21,423 nucleotides of DNA, taken from Cytophagales bacterium. GTDB lineage: Bacteria > Bacteroidota > Bacteroidia > Cytophagales > UBA9547. The notes below the pieces were generated by a model, which worked only from the letters and a program-made list of their open reading frames with translations, was not told where the DNA came from and searched no databases. Positions within the stretch are counted from its first letter, which is position 1. Each line of letters starts with the position of its first letter. Shown here piece by piece: positions 14,251 through 21,423 of this stretch. The stretch lies in assembly GCA_025360395.1 (NCBI GenBank), contig JANYCH010000343.1, positions 1-21,423 of the forward strand, read 5' to 3'. The position numbers were made by a program, and so were the translations under genes.

Positions 14251-15309
14251 TGTACTTAATATTAGGGAAGCATTATTATTTCCAATTCCTAAAAGGATCT
14301 TTCCATATTTTATTTTATAACCCAGGTATGCATTAGCCATATTATTGGTTTGTGCAACCCCAAATAACACCCTGTACAATCTAAAATTTAACGACACATG
14401 GACAGGAGCAAATTCGTAAATCCTGAAATCATATTGGCTTTTTAAAGATGGTTGGGCATAACCATGTGATCTTTTAAAGTTCAAACCTTCCCAAAACGAA
14501 ATAACAACTACTGGGGAAAAGTTGAAGATTGATGAATCATTAGAAATAGAAGCTCCTATGGCAAAAGTATGACTTAGTAAAGTATATGGTTTTGAATAAC
14601 TAATTTCAGATGATTTTAATAATGAACTGTCTGAAACTATATTCTTTCGGTATTCAGAATTGAAATCAGTTGAAAAGCCTAATTTATATGAGAGGAAAAA
14701 ATACTGGCTACGTAACATAAATCCTGCAAATGCGCCAATTTTATTCGATTTAAAGACTGAACTATCAGTTGCATAAGTATTTTGAAGGGTTTTGTTTAAA
14801 ATATTATCCACGTCAAAAGTTTGGGCATGATAAAAATCATTAGACAGCGTGTGGGTATATGTCAACATAAATGAGGGTTCGAAAACAATCCTGGAGTTCA
14901 CTATATGCAGATAATGAAGAGGGTATTTTGGTGAGATAAAAACCCCTGTATTAAAGGTTTCCGAATTATAATCTTGCTTACTTATACCCAAATGAGATAC
15001 AGGACCAGTTAACTGATCCGTACGGTCGTAGTTGTTATCTGATTGGCTATACAGGCAATAAGCCCCTGTTGCCAGGTTTTTCCTTTTTGATAGCCTGTCG
15101 TAGGAAACAAAAAAGTCCTTTGAATATTTCTCCTCAAAAAAACTTTTCTTTTTACTGTTCTGATATGCAATTACTACAGCATTACTATCTGTCCCTGAAA
15201 ATGATGGGTTAATAAGCAATGGTGTTTGTGGTAAGTTTACAAAATTCTGTGAATATGATTTTTGGTAAAATAACCCCACCAAAATCAAATAGAAAACTAT
15301 CCTTCTCAT
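14242..15309 (-). CDS. PorP/SprF-family type IX secretion membrane protein
   Basis: The 355-residue protein has a signal peptide (cleavage near SYSQ at residue 21) and then the PorP/SprF-type opening LPQTPLLINPSFSGTDS, in which NP(A/S)F(A/S)G is the family mark. The rest alternates as an outer-membrane barrel with many Tyr/Phe/Asn strands. PorP/SprF proteins are outer-membrane parts or partners of the type IX system; in Flavobacterium johnsoniae, SprF-like proteins are needed to export the CHU_C (type B) protein encoded beside them. It follows such a protein by 11 bases, which fits a dedicated partner. It is more divergent than core PorP, so a specialised paralog is likely. Confidence 0.8.
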   Translation of the reverse strand: MRRIVFYLILVGLFYQKSYSQNFVNLPQTPLLINPSFSGTDSNAVVIAYQNSKKKSFFEEKYSKDFFVSYDRLSKRKNLATGAYCLYSQSDNNYDRTDQLTGPVSHLGISKQDYNSETFNTGVFISPKYPLHYLHIVNSRIVFEPSFMLTYTHTLSNDFYHAQTFDVDNILNKTLQNTYATDSSVFKSNKIGAFAGFMLRSQYFFLSYKLGFSTDFNSEYRKNIVSDSSLLKSSEISYSKPYTLLSHTFAIGASISNDSSIFNFSPVVVISFWEGLNFKRSHGYAQPSLKSQYDFRIYEFAPVHVSLNFRLYRVLFGVAQTNNMANAYLGYKIKYGKILLGIGNNNASLILSTNF

Positions 15310-15320
15310 TGTCCTTTTCT

Positions 15321-17288
15321 TTATCTTATTACTTCAAGCCAACCTTTGTATTTGCACTCCTCGTTTTGTTTTAAAACATATAAATACACACCATCAGGAA
15401 CGTTCTCAGCGTTCCAGTTATTGTTGTACTGGTGGTTTTCGTAAACAAGGCCTCCCCAGCGGTTTAGTATTTTTATTTCGGGCCATTCTGATACTTTACT
15501 TTTCACATTCCAGGTGTCGTTTACCCCATCGCCGTTTGGAGTTATAACATTGGGTATGTCCCATTTCGACTCCTTAACTAATAAAGTATCAGATGCTTCT
15601 CCGCATCGGTTGCTTGCAGTTACAATAGTTTGGCCAGGCTGATTGACTGTTATTTCAGAACCCTGGAAATTGTTGCTCCATTTATAAACAAAATCATTGG
15701 AAGGATTTAACACCTTTAGATTTATTGCCTGGCTTCCACACTGAAAGCTGGTGTCTGGGGTTGCTTTTACCACTGGTTCGGGAAGTATTTCTATTTTAAA
15801 ATTGCTTTTTACATGACTGCATTTATCATACAAGGTTACTTTTAACAGATATTCTCCTCTTTTGGTGTACTTATGTTTTATCAGGCCGGAATTTGTATTG
15901 GTCACCAACTTGGTGCTATCTCCAAACTCCCAAACCAGACTATCGCCCGGCAAGGGCTCAAGGATGGTAAATGCCACACTGTCATTTACGCAAGTATTAT
16001 TGATATTCATGTTAGATACCGAAACCTTTGGCAAGGGTTTATTTACAAAGTCCGGGTCAAAATAGTTAGAGATGAAATTGGGTGTTACCACACCATTGCC
16101 ATCTGATGTGTTGTCGTTTCGATAGGTTACCTCAACGAAAAATTTTGGCACCAGTGAAGGGGAACCTTCCGGATCATTTATGTAATTAAAATACCTCGTA
16201 CAAGGAATTTCCACAACAGCCTTACATTCCTGGGATAGCTGGTTGGTTTCAATAATACCAGTAGGGCATAAGCCAATAAGGGCCGATTCATAAGTTGTTG
16301 TCTTTCCAACAATTTCCCTTTTTTTCATGATGGTTGAATCAAGGCTCACCCTTCTTCTTACAATTACTAAACCATCTTTGTATGAATTGTCTTCTTCCAT
16401 AGTATAATAATACTTGCCACTTGCTGAAAGCAAATTAGTATAATAAAAAGCTCCGCTATTACTAGATTTATTACCGGATGTATAATATACTATTGGAAAA
16501 ACATATTTAAAGATGCCAACATTTTTATCAAATTTTAATAAAGAAATTACATTTTTCTGGGATATTAAATAAACGAACTTTTCTGGCCCGCTTTTAAAAA
16601 TTGCAATATCACCTTTAGAGGAGATAACTAGTGGCTGTTCATCCCTTATGTATTCAGGTACTGGAGATTTTATTGGGCCTTCTATAATACCTGAACCATA
16701 TTTGACCAGATAGGTATAAATAGTTTTTTCGTCAGTTTTGCTGCTTGCAATCCAAACGTCCTTTCCATTGGCATGGAAGGTTGCACTGAAAAAACTTGAA
16801 GTGGGTGAATCCGGTACTGAAGGAATATTAAAAATAGAAATAACTTTTCCAAGCCCTTTATTGGCAGAAAGGTCAACCACATGGTAAGACATACAATGAC
16901 TACCCCTGGCCAAATTAGAACCATTATTAAAAATATAATAAATACAGTCGTTAATAGGAATGATTAAAGGATTCACACGGTAACCGGGAATATTATTATA
17001 TTCAACAGTATCCTGGGGCCCGTCCATTGGTTCATGGTTTTTGTTAAATATAACTGCCCCGTTGAAATAAAAAAGTAAATTTCCATACTTGTCACTTTGG
17101 GTAGCTACCCGGGCGGTGAATAAGTCTTTAACAAAGAATTTTGCCGGGTTTTCGTACCTGCTTACCGGATAATTATTAAAATTATATCCATAACTTTTTA
17201 AACCAAAACCCATCCAGTTAAAAGCTTCCCTCTGCGAATATCCTTTGATACTTAAACCAATGAGAATGATCAGAAACCATTTACGCAT
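15321..17288 (-). CDS. T9SS cargo with PKD domain and CHU_C (type B) sorting domain
   Basis: The 655-residue protein begins with a signal peptide (cleavage near GYSQ at residue 19). Residues about 30-400 form a repetitive beta-rich region with GNLLFYFNGAVIFNKNH (near 69-85), which recurs at the start of many Bacteroidota CHU_C proteins. A PKD domain (about 425-510) contains WEFGD. An Ig-like stretch with SFQCGSQAINL follows (about 515-570). The C-terminal 80 residues (about 576-655) are the gliding-motility-associated CHU_C domain: ITPNGDGVNDTW (582-593), LNRWG (608-612), the tryptophan near 625, and PDGVYLYVLK (631-640). This domain directs export by the type IX system. Its partner lies 11 bases downstream. 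A hairpin ends 8 bases before its ATG. Confidence 0.88.
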   Translation of the reverse strand: MRKWFLIILIGLSIKGYSQREAFNWMGFGLKSYGYNFNNYPVSRYENPAKFFVKDLFTARVATQSDKYGNLLFYFNGAVIFNKNHEPMDGPQDTVEYNNIPGYRVNPLIIPINDCIYYIFNNGSNLARGSHCMSYHVVDLSANKGLGKVISIFNIPSVPDSPTSSFFSATFHANGKDVWIASSKTDEKTIYTYLVKYGSGIIEGPIKSPVPEYIRDEQPLVISSKGDIAIFKSGPEKFVYLISQKNVISLLKFDKNVGIFKYVFPIVYYTSGNKSSNSGAFYYTNLLSASGKYYYTMEEDNSYKDGLVIVRRRVSLDSTIMKKREIVGKTTTYESALIGLCPTGIIETNQLSQECKAVVEIPCTRYFNYINDPEGSPSLVPKFFVEVTYRNDNTSDGNGVVTPNFISNYFDPDFVNKPLPKVSVSNMNINNTCVNDSVAFTILEPLPGDSLVWEFGDSTKLVTNTNSGLIKHKYTKRGEYLLKVTLYDKCSHVKSNFKIEILPEPVVKATPDTSFQCGSQAINLKVLNPSNDFVYKWSNNFQGSEITVNQPGQTIVTASNRCGEASDTLLVKESKWDIPNVITPNGDGVNDTWNVKSKVSEWPEIKILNRWGGLVYENHQYNNNWNAENVPDGVYLYVLKQNEECKYKGWLEVIR

Positions 17289-17296
17289 AATAAAAC

Positions 17297-17331
17297 AAGC
17301 AGTCTGCCAAATATTCTCTGGCAGACTGCTT
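17297..17331 (-). terminator. 13-bp perfect hairpin between two T9SS cargo genes
   Basis: AAGCAGTCTGCCA pairs perfectly with TGGCAGACTGCTT across a 9-base loop. On the minus strand the stem is followed by GTTTTATTATG, a moderate U-tract that runs into the start codon of the CHU_C gene. It should terminate the upstream type A cargo transcript. The plus strand has TTTTTT after the stem, but no rightward gene ends here. Confidence 0.75.
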
Positions 17332-17342
17332 TTTTCAAATGA

Positions 17343-20147
17343 TTATTTTTGTAATTTTTCCCTGAACAATGTCTGTCCGTTTTGGACAACCTTACATATA
17401 TAAACTCCTTTATTTAAGGAAGTAGTATTTACTTGTGCAGGACCAAACCCATAAGCTTGGCTTAAAATGATCTTACCTGTAACATCCAGGAGTTCAATTG
17501 CAGCTTCTCCACTACCGGTTAAATTAATATTAACCTGGTCGGTAAACGGATTAGGGTAAATTGTACCTGAAGAATTGACAGTCGCCACCACATCTTCATT
17601 TGTTTCCTGACGCAGTTGTTTCGGAGGGCAGCCACCAAAATAATAAAGGTTGTTTATGTATCCGCCTTTTGTCACATAAAAAAGGTGAATTCCGGCAAAA
17701 TTTAAATCTGTTTCTGCCTGGTCTCCAGGGTTTACATTGTCTGTGGCATAAATCACATTATAGCCTCCATTTTTATTATAGATTTCTATAATGGCACCAT
17801 TGTCGTAACTGGCATAATAAATAGTACCAGTAGATTGGTTCACTGTGAAGTGTCCGTTTGTACCTGCACGCCCCAAAGGTAATTGTAAAGGGTTGTTAAA
17901 AGAACTGCCGTTTTTTACAGAAGTGAATATATTTCCGCATTTGGAATATATCACATCTCCAAGCCTGTTAAACCTTATATCAGTATAACAGTAAATGTTG
18001 TTATCTATTGTTCCTGTTGTATTGTCATAGCCTTTGTATTTCAATGTTTGGCTCCCGTTAACCTGCTCGACGTAAAATACCCGGCTATTGTTTATTTCAA
18101 TACCATACACCGTAGCTGTACTGATAAACTCGCTTGCCTGTGCATCACCAGGAGTGAATTTGTAAATTTTATTTCCAGTTCCCCTGAAGAACAAGTTTCC
18201 GGTTACCTTATCTACATTAAGCGATCCTATAGCATTATTAGAATTTATCACCTTAACAGGCGGCAAATTTGTATTATAAATATCTACATAGGAAATGTTC
18301 CCTGCATTATCAATGTAATATAAATACTGTGGGGCATTATACGGGCCAATTGCAATGCTATTGCCCGTTGTCTTGCCATTCGTAAGATTTGGAAGGGAAT
18401 TAAGAACCCACTGGCTTGATCTATTGTCAAAAGAATAATAATAACCCTTTCCATTTGAACCTATGAAGAAAACCTCGTTATAAATGTTGACTGCAATAGA
18501 GTTCCCGGAAACAGTAGAAGGTTGAGGTATCCTAGGAAGTACACCAGAATTCCATCCGCTAGAAAAACTGCTGCTTCCGACCCTGATGTCATTATACTGC
18601 CAGTTTGAAGGAAGATACGCAGGAAGAGGTGTAGAAGGGCAATTCCTGTCGTCTATCCCTGTTATCCGAATTGATTGAAAGCCACTGTTGTTGGCATGGA
18701 ATACATTGCTACCCGGATCACCTGCTTTAATCGTAGTTTGTGTACCATTAGGAAAATACCCTGATTGACTTTCCCAATTGACCCTCACATTTGTTGCAGG
18801 ACCTTGAATGTTTGGGGTAAGAGTCAAGTTATTATCACAATAAACATCTCCAGGGACAGATAGATAATAAAAAGGCTTTTCTTTGATTTGAAATAAGCTG
18901 GGTTGATTTATACCACCACCTAAAAACTTTTCTGCGGGATAAACAGGTACATCTGTATTACAGGTATGAACTACCGCTATGAAATCTCCTCCTTTGATAC
19001 CCCCAGGATTGCCAGCTTGCCTAACATAAACCGTTTTTAGGTCCGGGCCAAAATATATATTTTTATTGTTATTAGTAAAAGCCGTTTTACCATCAATTTT
19101 CCAGAGGGTAGGAATAGACCAACCATAAGTTGCCTTATTGTCATTAAAGTCCTTTGTCCCTTCTTTAATAGTGATAGCAAAACCGTTGGCAGCTTCATCG
19201 CATCCCATGGTTGGTTTATAATCTTTAAAAATTAGTTGGCCAGAGGTTGAATAATAAAGAACAGGCGGCTGGGCAATGTTAATGGTTTTGCTGGTGGTAT
19301 ATGAACCGCAACCATTGCTTCCTGTAATGCTTATTGTTTTGGGGCCTGGGCTGGTAAAATTATTTATAGAAGCACCATGGCCCCAGTTGCTGTTTATTGT
19401 GGCATCCTGCGCACTAAATGAATAACTTACCCCATAATTATAAGAGGACACCTCATATTGTACACCAGCATAGCAAGAAGGAGTGCCAGTAGAGGAAAAG
19501 TTTGTGTTATATGCATCGGGGGTTGCAAAAGTTGGTACATACCTGCCATCAGATTTTATACAAAAACCATTTGCTAAGCCGGTTGCATCCACTGAGATTC
19601 CAATTCCACCATTTTGGTTATAAGCCGGGGTAATAGAAATATTTTTTGGTTTTGCTACATTTTGTAAGAAGAACGGGTCATAACTGTTTGCAACCCTAGC
19701 AACGACTGTATTTCCAGACCCATAAAAAATTCTTATTTCCCTATTATCATGGTTATAGCTTATAATATAAATATCGGTGTAGTTATAACTATAATCAATA
19801 GCGTCAGGGATAACATTTCTAACCCAGCTGTTTATGTCTCTACCGTTAACAGCAGTGATATATCCAAAACTTATTCTCCATTCAATATTTTTAAAAGTTT
19901 CAAACTGAATCCCGTATTCTGCAGAAGAACCAAAGCAAATAAAACCGCTTCCATTAGGATCTAAAAGAGAACGGTTACACGGATCAAGACCACCAAAAAG
20001 GTCCCCAATTAAACTTTCCGTTCTTAGTTGTTTTGAACTTGTGTCAGACTTTAACTGCCCAAAAGAATAATTAGAAAGTAAGATTGCAAAAATAAGCAAC
20101 CGGCTTGCGGAAAAACATACTTTTTTCCATTGTAAAAACTGTTTCAT
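17343..20147 (-). CDS. Large secreted protein with type A T9SS sorting domain
   Basis: The 934-residue protein starts with a long, basic signal peptide (residues 1-31, cleavage near SFGQ). The first 300 residues are Cys- and Gly-containing with an Ig/PKD-like stretch (about 240-290). The region from about 560 to 840 is a run of short beta repeats such as IGSNGKGYYYSFDNRSSQW (569-587) and YLYYIDNAGNISYVD, which suggests a beta-propeller or similar fold. The last 72 residues (about 862-934) are the Por_Secre_tail domain: IYPNPFTDQVNI, LLDVTGKII, LNKGVYICKV and a basic end. No enzymatic motif is evident, so a cell-surface structural or binding role is likely; the function is unknown. No PorP/SprF partner is needed for type A cargo, which fits the intervening terminator. 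Confidence 0.85.
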   Translation of the reverse strand: MKQFLQWKKVCFSASRLLIFAILLSNYSFGQLKSDTSSKQLRTESLIGDLFGGLDPCNRSLLDPNGSGFICFGSSAEYGIQFETFKNIEWRISFGYITAVNGRDINSWVRNVIPDAIDYSYNYTDIYIISYNHDNREIRIFYGSGNTVVARVANSYDPFFLQNVAKPKNISITPAYNQNGGIGISVDATGLANGFCIKSDGRYVPTFATPDAYNTNFSSTGTPSCYAGVQYEVSSYNYGVSYSFSAQDATINSNWGHGASINNFTSPGPKTISITGSNGCGSYTTSKTINIAQPPVLYYSTSGQLIFKDYKPTMGCDEAANGFAITIKEGTKDFNDNKATYGWSIPTLWKIDGKTAFTNNNKNIYFGPDLKTVYVRQAGNPGGIKGGDFIAVVHTCNTDVPVYPAEKFLGGGINQPSLFQIKEKPFYYLSVPGDVYCDNNLTLTPNIQGPATNVRVNWESQSGYFPNGTQTTIKAGDPGSNVFHANNSGFQSIRITGIDDRNCPSTPLPAYLPSNWQYNDIRVGSSSFSSGWNSGVLPRIPQPSTVSGNSIAVNIYNEVFFIGSNGKGYYYSFDNRSSQWVLNSLPNLTNGKTTGNSIAIGPYNAPQYLYYIDNAGNISYVDIYNTNLPPVKVINSNNAIGSLNVDKVTGNLFFRGTGNKIYKFTPGDAQASEFISTATVYGIEINNSRVFYVEQVNGSQTLKYKGYDNTTGTIDNNIYCYTDIRFNRLGDVIYSKCGNIFTSVKNGSSFNNPLQLPLGRAGTNGHFTVNQSTGTIYYASYDNGAIIEIYNKNGGYNVIYATDNVNPGDQAETDLNFAGIHLFYVTKGGYINNLYYFGGCPPKQLRQETNEDVVATVNSSGTIYPNPFTDQVNINLTGSGEAAIELLDVTGKIILSQAYGFGPAQVNTTSLNKGVYICKVVQNGQTLFREKLQK

Positions 20148-20198
20148 TGTTGTTTGTTTATTTTAATTAAAAATTATTTTGCAATTGTAAACCAACTA

Positions 20199-20206
20199 CA
20201 AAAATA
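20199..20206 (-). promoter_or_regulatory. Bacteroidota -7 box for the type A cargo gene
   Basis: The minus strand reads TATTTTTG, an exact TAnnTTTG match about 50 bases upstream of the ATG at 20147. No clear TTTG stands 19 bases before it. The 20148-20288 gap is very A/T-rich and otherwise shows nothing. Confidence 0.45.
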
Positions 20207-20288
20207 ATCCTAATTAAAAAATAAATAATATGTTATCTCTTGATTAACAGCACGTAATAGTTATATAAAATCAGCAAAAGTCAATATT

Positions 20289-21423
20289 CTAATTAACCTT
20301 CTTCACCAAAATTGTTATTTTGTTAAAATCTGAAGCGTCATTTATCACTTTTCTAAACTCTTCAAATTTTTCTACAGGGAAGGATGTCCTGTTATAATAC
20401 TCCCGGCAATTCACCACCAATTCTCCGTTTTCAATTTTGTAAGTTGATTTAAAGCCAAACATGGGGCCTTGTGAATCGTCGTAAGCGTGGTTAATATTCA
20501 GTTTGTCAAGTCCCTCAAGTTTAAAACCAGCAGGGATTTTTACCTTGATAATTCTTTCATAAGAATGAGCATAAGGCATGTCTATAGGGTTTTGCCTCTT
20601 TTTTTCCTGGTAAATCTGCTCTTGAGGACCAATGAGTTCCCCTATTTTAAGTAAAACATTGTTGCCTGCCTTTTCGAGGTATACATCAGTTTTTAAGGTA
20701 GAGGAAATGATCAGGGGCGCTTTATACTGAGCCAGGTTTGTTATGTCATAATTTTCAACTTTAATATCTGATACTGTGGTCTCCTTTACACCATTAGTTA
20801 AAACGTTTTGGATCAATTCCTTTTTTTGCTTTTCGTCTGAATAAAAATAATACTGTTTCAGGTTCATTGTTGCATAGTCTGACATTTCTTTCTTGACCTC
20901 AATTGAAGTGCTTGAAAGATCATTTTCGATGGTGACACTGATGAAATGTTTGTCGGTACTTTTTTCAATTTCATTATATGCCATGGTTTTGATGCTGGTT
21001 GTATTCTTCCTGGTCTTTCCTTCAGTGACTGGAGTAATAAAAACACCTTGCTGACCGAGTAAACCGGCTGGCAGATAACCAGTCCTTAAAAGCTGGTTAC
21101 CTGGTGTAATGTAGTTTTTTGATTCAGGAAGATAGATTACCACGTCGTTTAAAAACGACCAGGAATCAAAATCAGGATCGAATTTCTTATCCTCTTTATC
21201 GCAGGAAATCACTATTTCAAAAGGCACTTTTGCCCTATCCAATCCTAAAGCAATTAACTGAGTGATACCAAATAAGCTTGCATACTTGTTTTTGATAATA
21301 CCTGAAACCAATTCTTCATCCTTTACATTTTGTACCAGGTTAATATTCGATTTGAAGTAATTTTCAACCGCAAATGCTTTTTCTTCTGAGGTTTTATTTC
21401 CCAAGGCCAATTTTTTGATGATT
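20289..21423 (-). CDS. C-terminal part of a DUF3857/transglutaminase-like protein with lost catalytic residues (partial)
   Basis: The frame is open to the right window edge, so only the last 378 or so residues of the gene are seen and no true start is visible. IIKNKYASLFGITQLIALG followed by KVPFEIVISCD and FDSWSFLNDVVIYLP aligns with the core of a transglutaminase-like domain as found in Bacteroidota DUF3857 proteins, with a C-terminal beta domain (YERIIKVKIPAGFKLEGL, ending in TILVKKVN) similar to DUF3858. In active members the first segment has NRYGDCKD with catalytic Cys and the last FNH with catalytic His. Here Leu replaces the Cys (codon near 21273-21275) and Asp replaces the His (near 21144-21146), so it is probably not an enzyme. 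It is likely periplasmic; its role is unknown. Confidence 0.75.
   Translation of the reverse strand, partial: IIKKLALGNKTSEEKAFAVENYFKSNINLVQNVKDEELVSGIIKNKYASLFGITQLIALGLDRAKVPFEIVISCDKEDKKFDPDFDSWSFLNDVVIYLPESKNYITPGNQLLRTGYLPAGLLGQQGVFITPVTEGKTRKNTTSIKTMAYNEIEKSTDKHFISVTIENDLSSTSIEVKKEMSDYATMNLKQYYFYSDEKQKKELIQNVLTNGVKETTVSDIKVENYDITNLAQYKAPLIISSTLKTDVYLEKAGNNVLLKIGELIGPQEQIYQEKKRQNPIDMPYAHSYERIIKVKIPAGFKLEGLDKLNINHAYDDSQGPMFGFKSTYKIENGELVVNCREYYNRTSFPVEKFEEFRKVINDASDFNKITILVKKVN

Overview
The window comes from a low-GC member of the Bacteroidota, most likely an aerobic, Cytophaga-like organism. The evidence is: two secreted proteins with type IX secretion (T9SS) sorting domains, one type A and one CHU_C/type B; a PorP/SprF-family partner protein; a TamA-like lipoprotein barrel; WG-repeat, DUF6089-like and DUF3857-type proteins; several TAnnTTTG promoter boxes with no strong Shine-Dalgarno sequences; and an oxygen-dependent coproporphyrinogen oxidase. 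Coding density is high. No intergenic gap exceeds about 165 bases, and I see no tRNA, rRNA or CRISPR.

Left edge (1-950). The tail of an IS1595-like transposase reads rightward and stops at 127. It abuts a leftward D12-class adenine methyltransferase gene that ends abruptly just after its DPPY motif. The simplest reading is an IS insertion that cut off the methyltransferase.

950-2900. This is a two-gene leftward operon: metal-type kdsA (Kdo-8-phosphate synthase), then a fusion of a transaldolase/fructose-6-phosphate-aldolase barrel to the CBS-domain pair normally found on the arabinose-5-phosphate isomerase KdsD. Kdo-8-phosphate synthase consumes arabinose 5-phosphate, so the fusion is a candidate alternative source or regulator of that precursor. 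Its donor-side catalytic residues differ from ordinary transaldolases, while its phosphate-binding residues are kept. This is the most interesting item in the window. A strong terminator ends the operon.

2980-5200. A secreted WG-repeat protein and a LuxC-type acyl-CoA reductase read leftward. A dicluster ferredoxin is divergent from the reductase.

5200-9300. A SpoU/TrmH RNA methyltransferase is back to back with a TamL-like Omp85 lipoprotein, their start codons only 10 bases apart. The barrel gene is followed one base later by hemF.

9340-14240. A DUF6089/PorG-like outer-membrane barrel and riboflavin synthase read leftward. A tight rightward run follows: pcm, acyl-CoA thioesterase, SerC-like aminotransferase and heptose-7-phosphate kinase (hldA-like). 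With kdsA, hldA gives the window a second lipopolysaccharide-core gene.

14240-21423. This is a leftward surface/secretion block: a partial pseudo-transglutaminase (DUF3857-type) protein at the right edge, a 934-residue T9SS type A cargo, a hairpin, a CHU_C (type B) cargo with a PKD domain, and its probable dedicated PorP/SprF-family partner.
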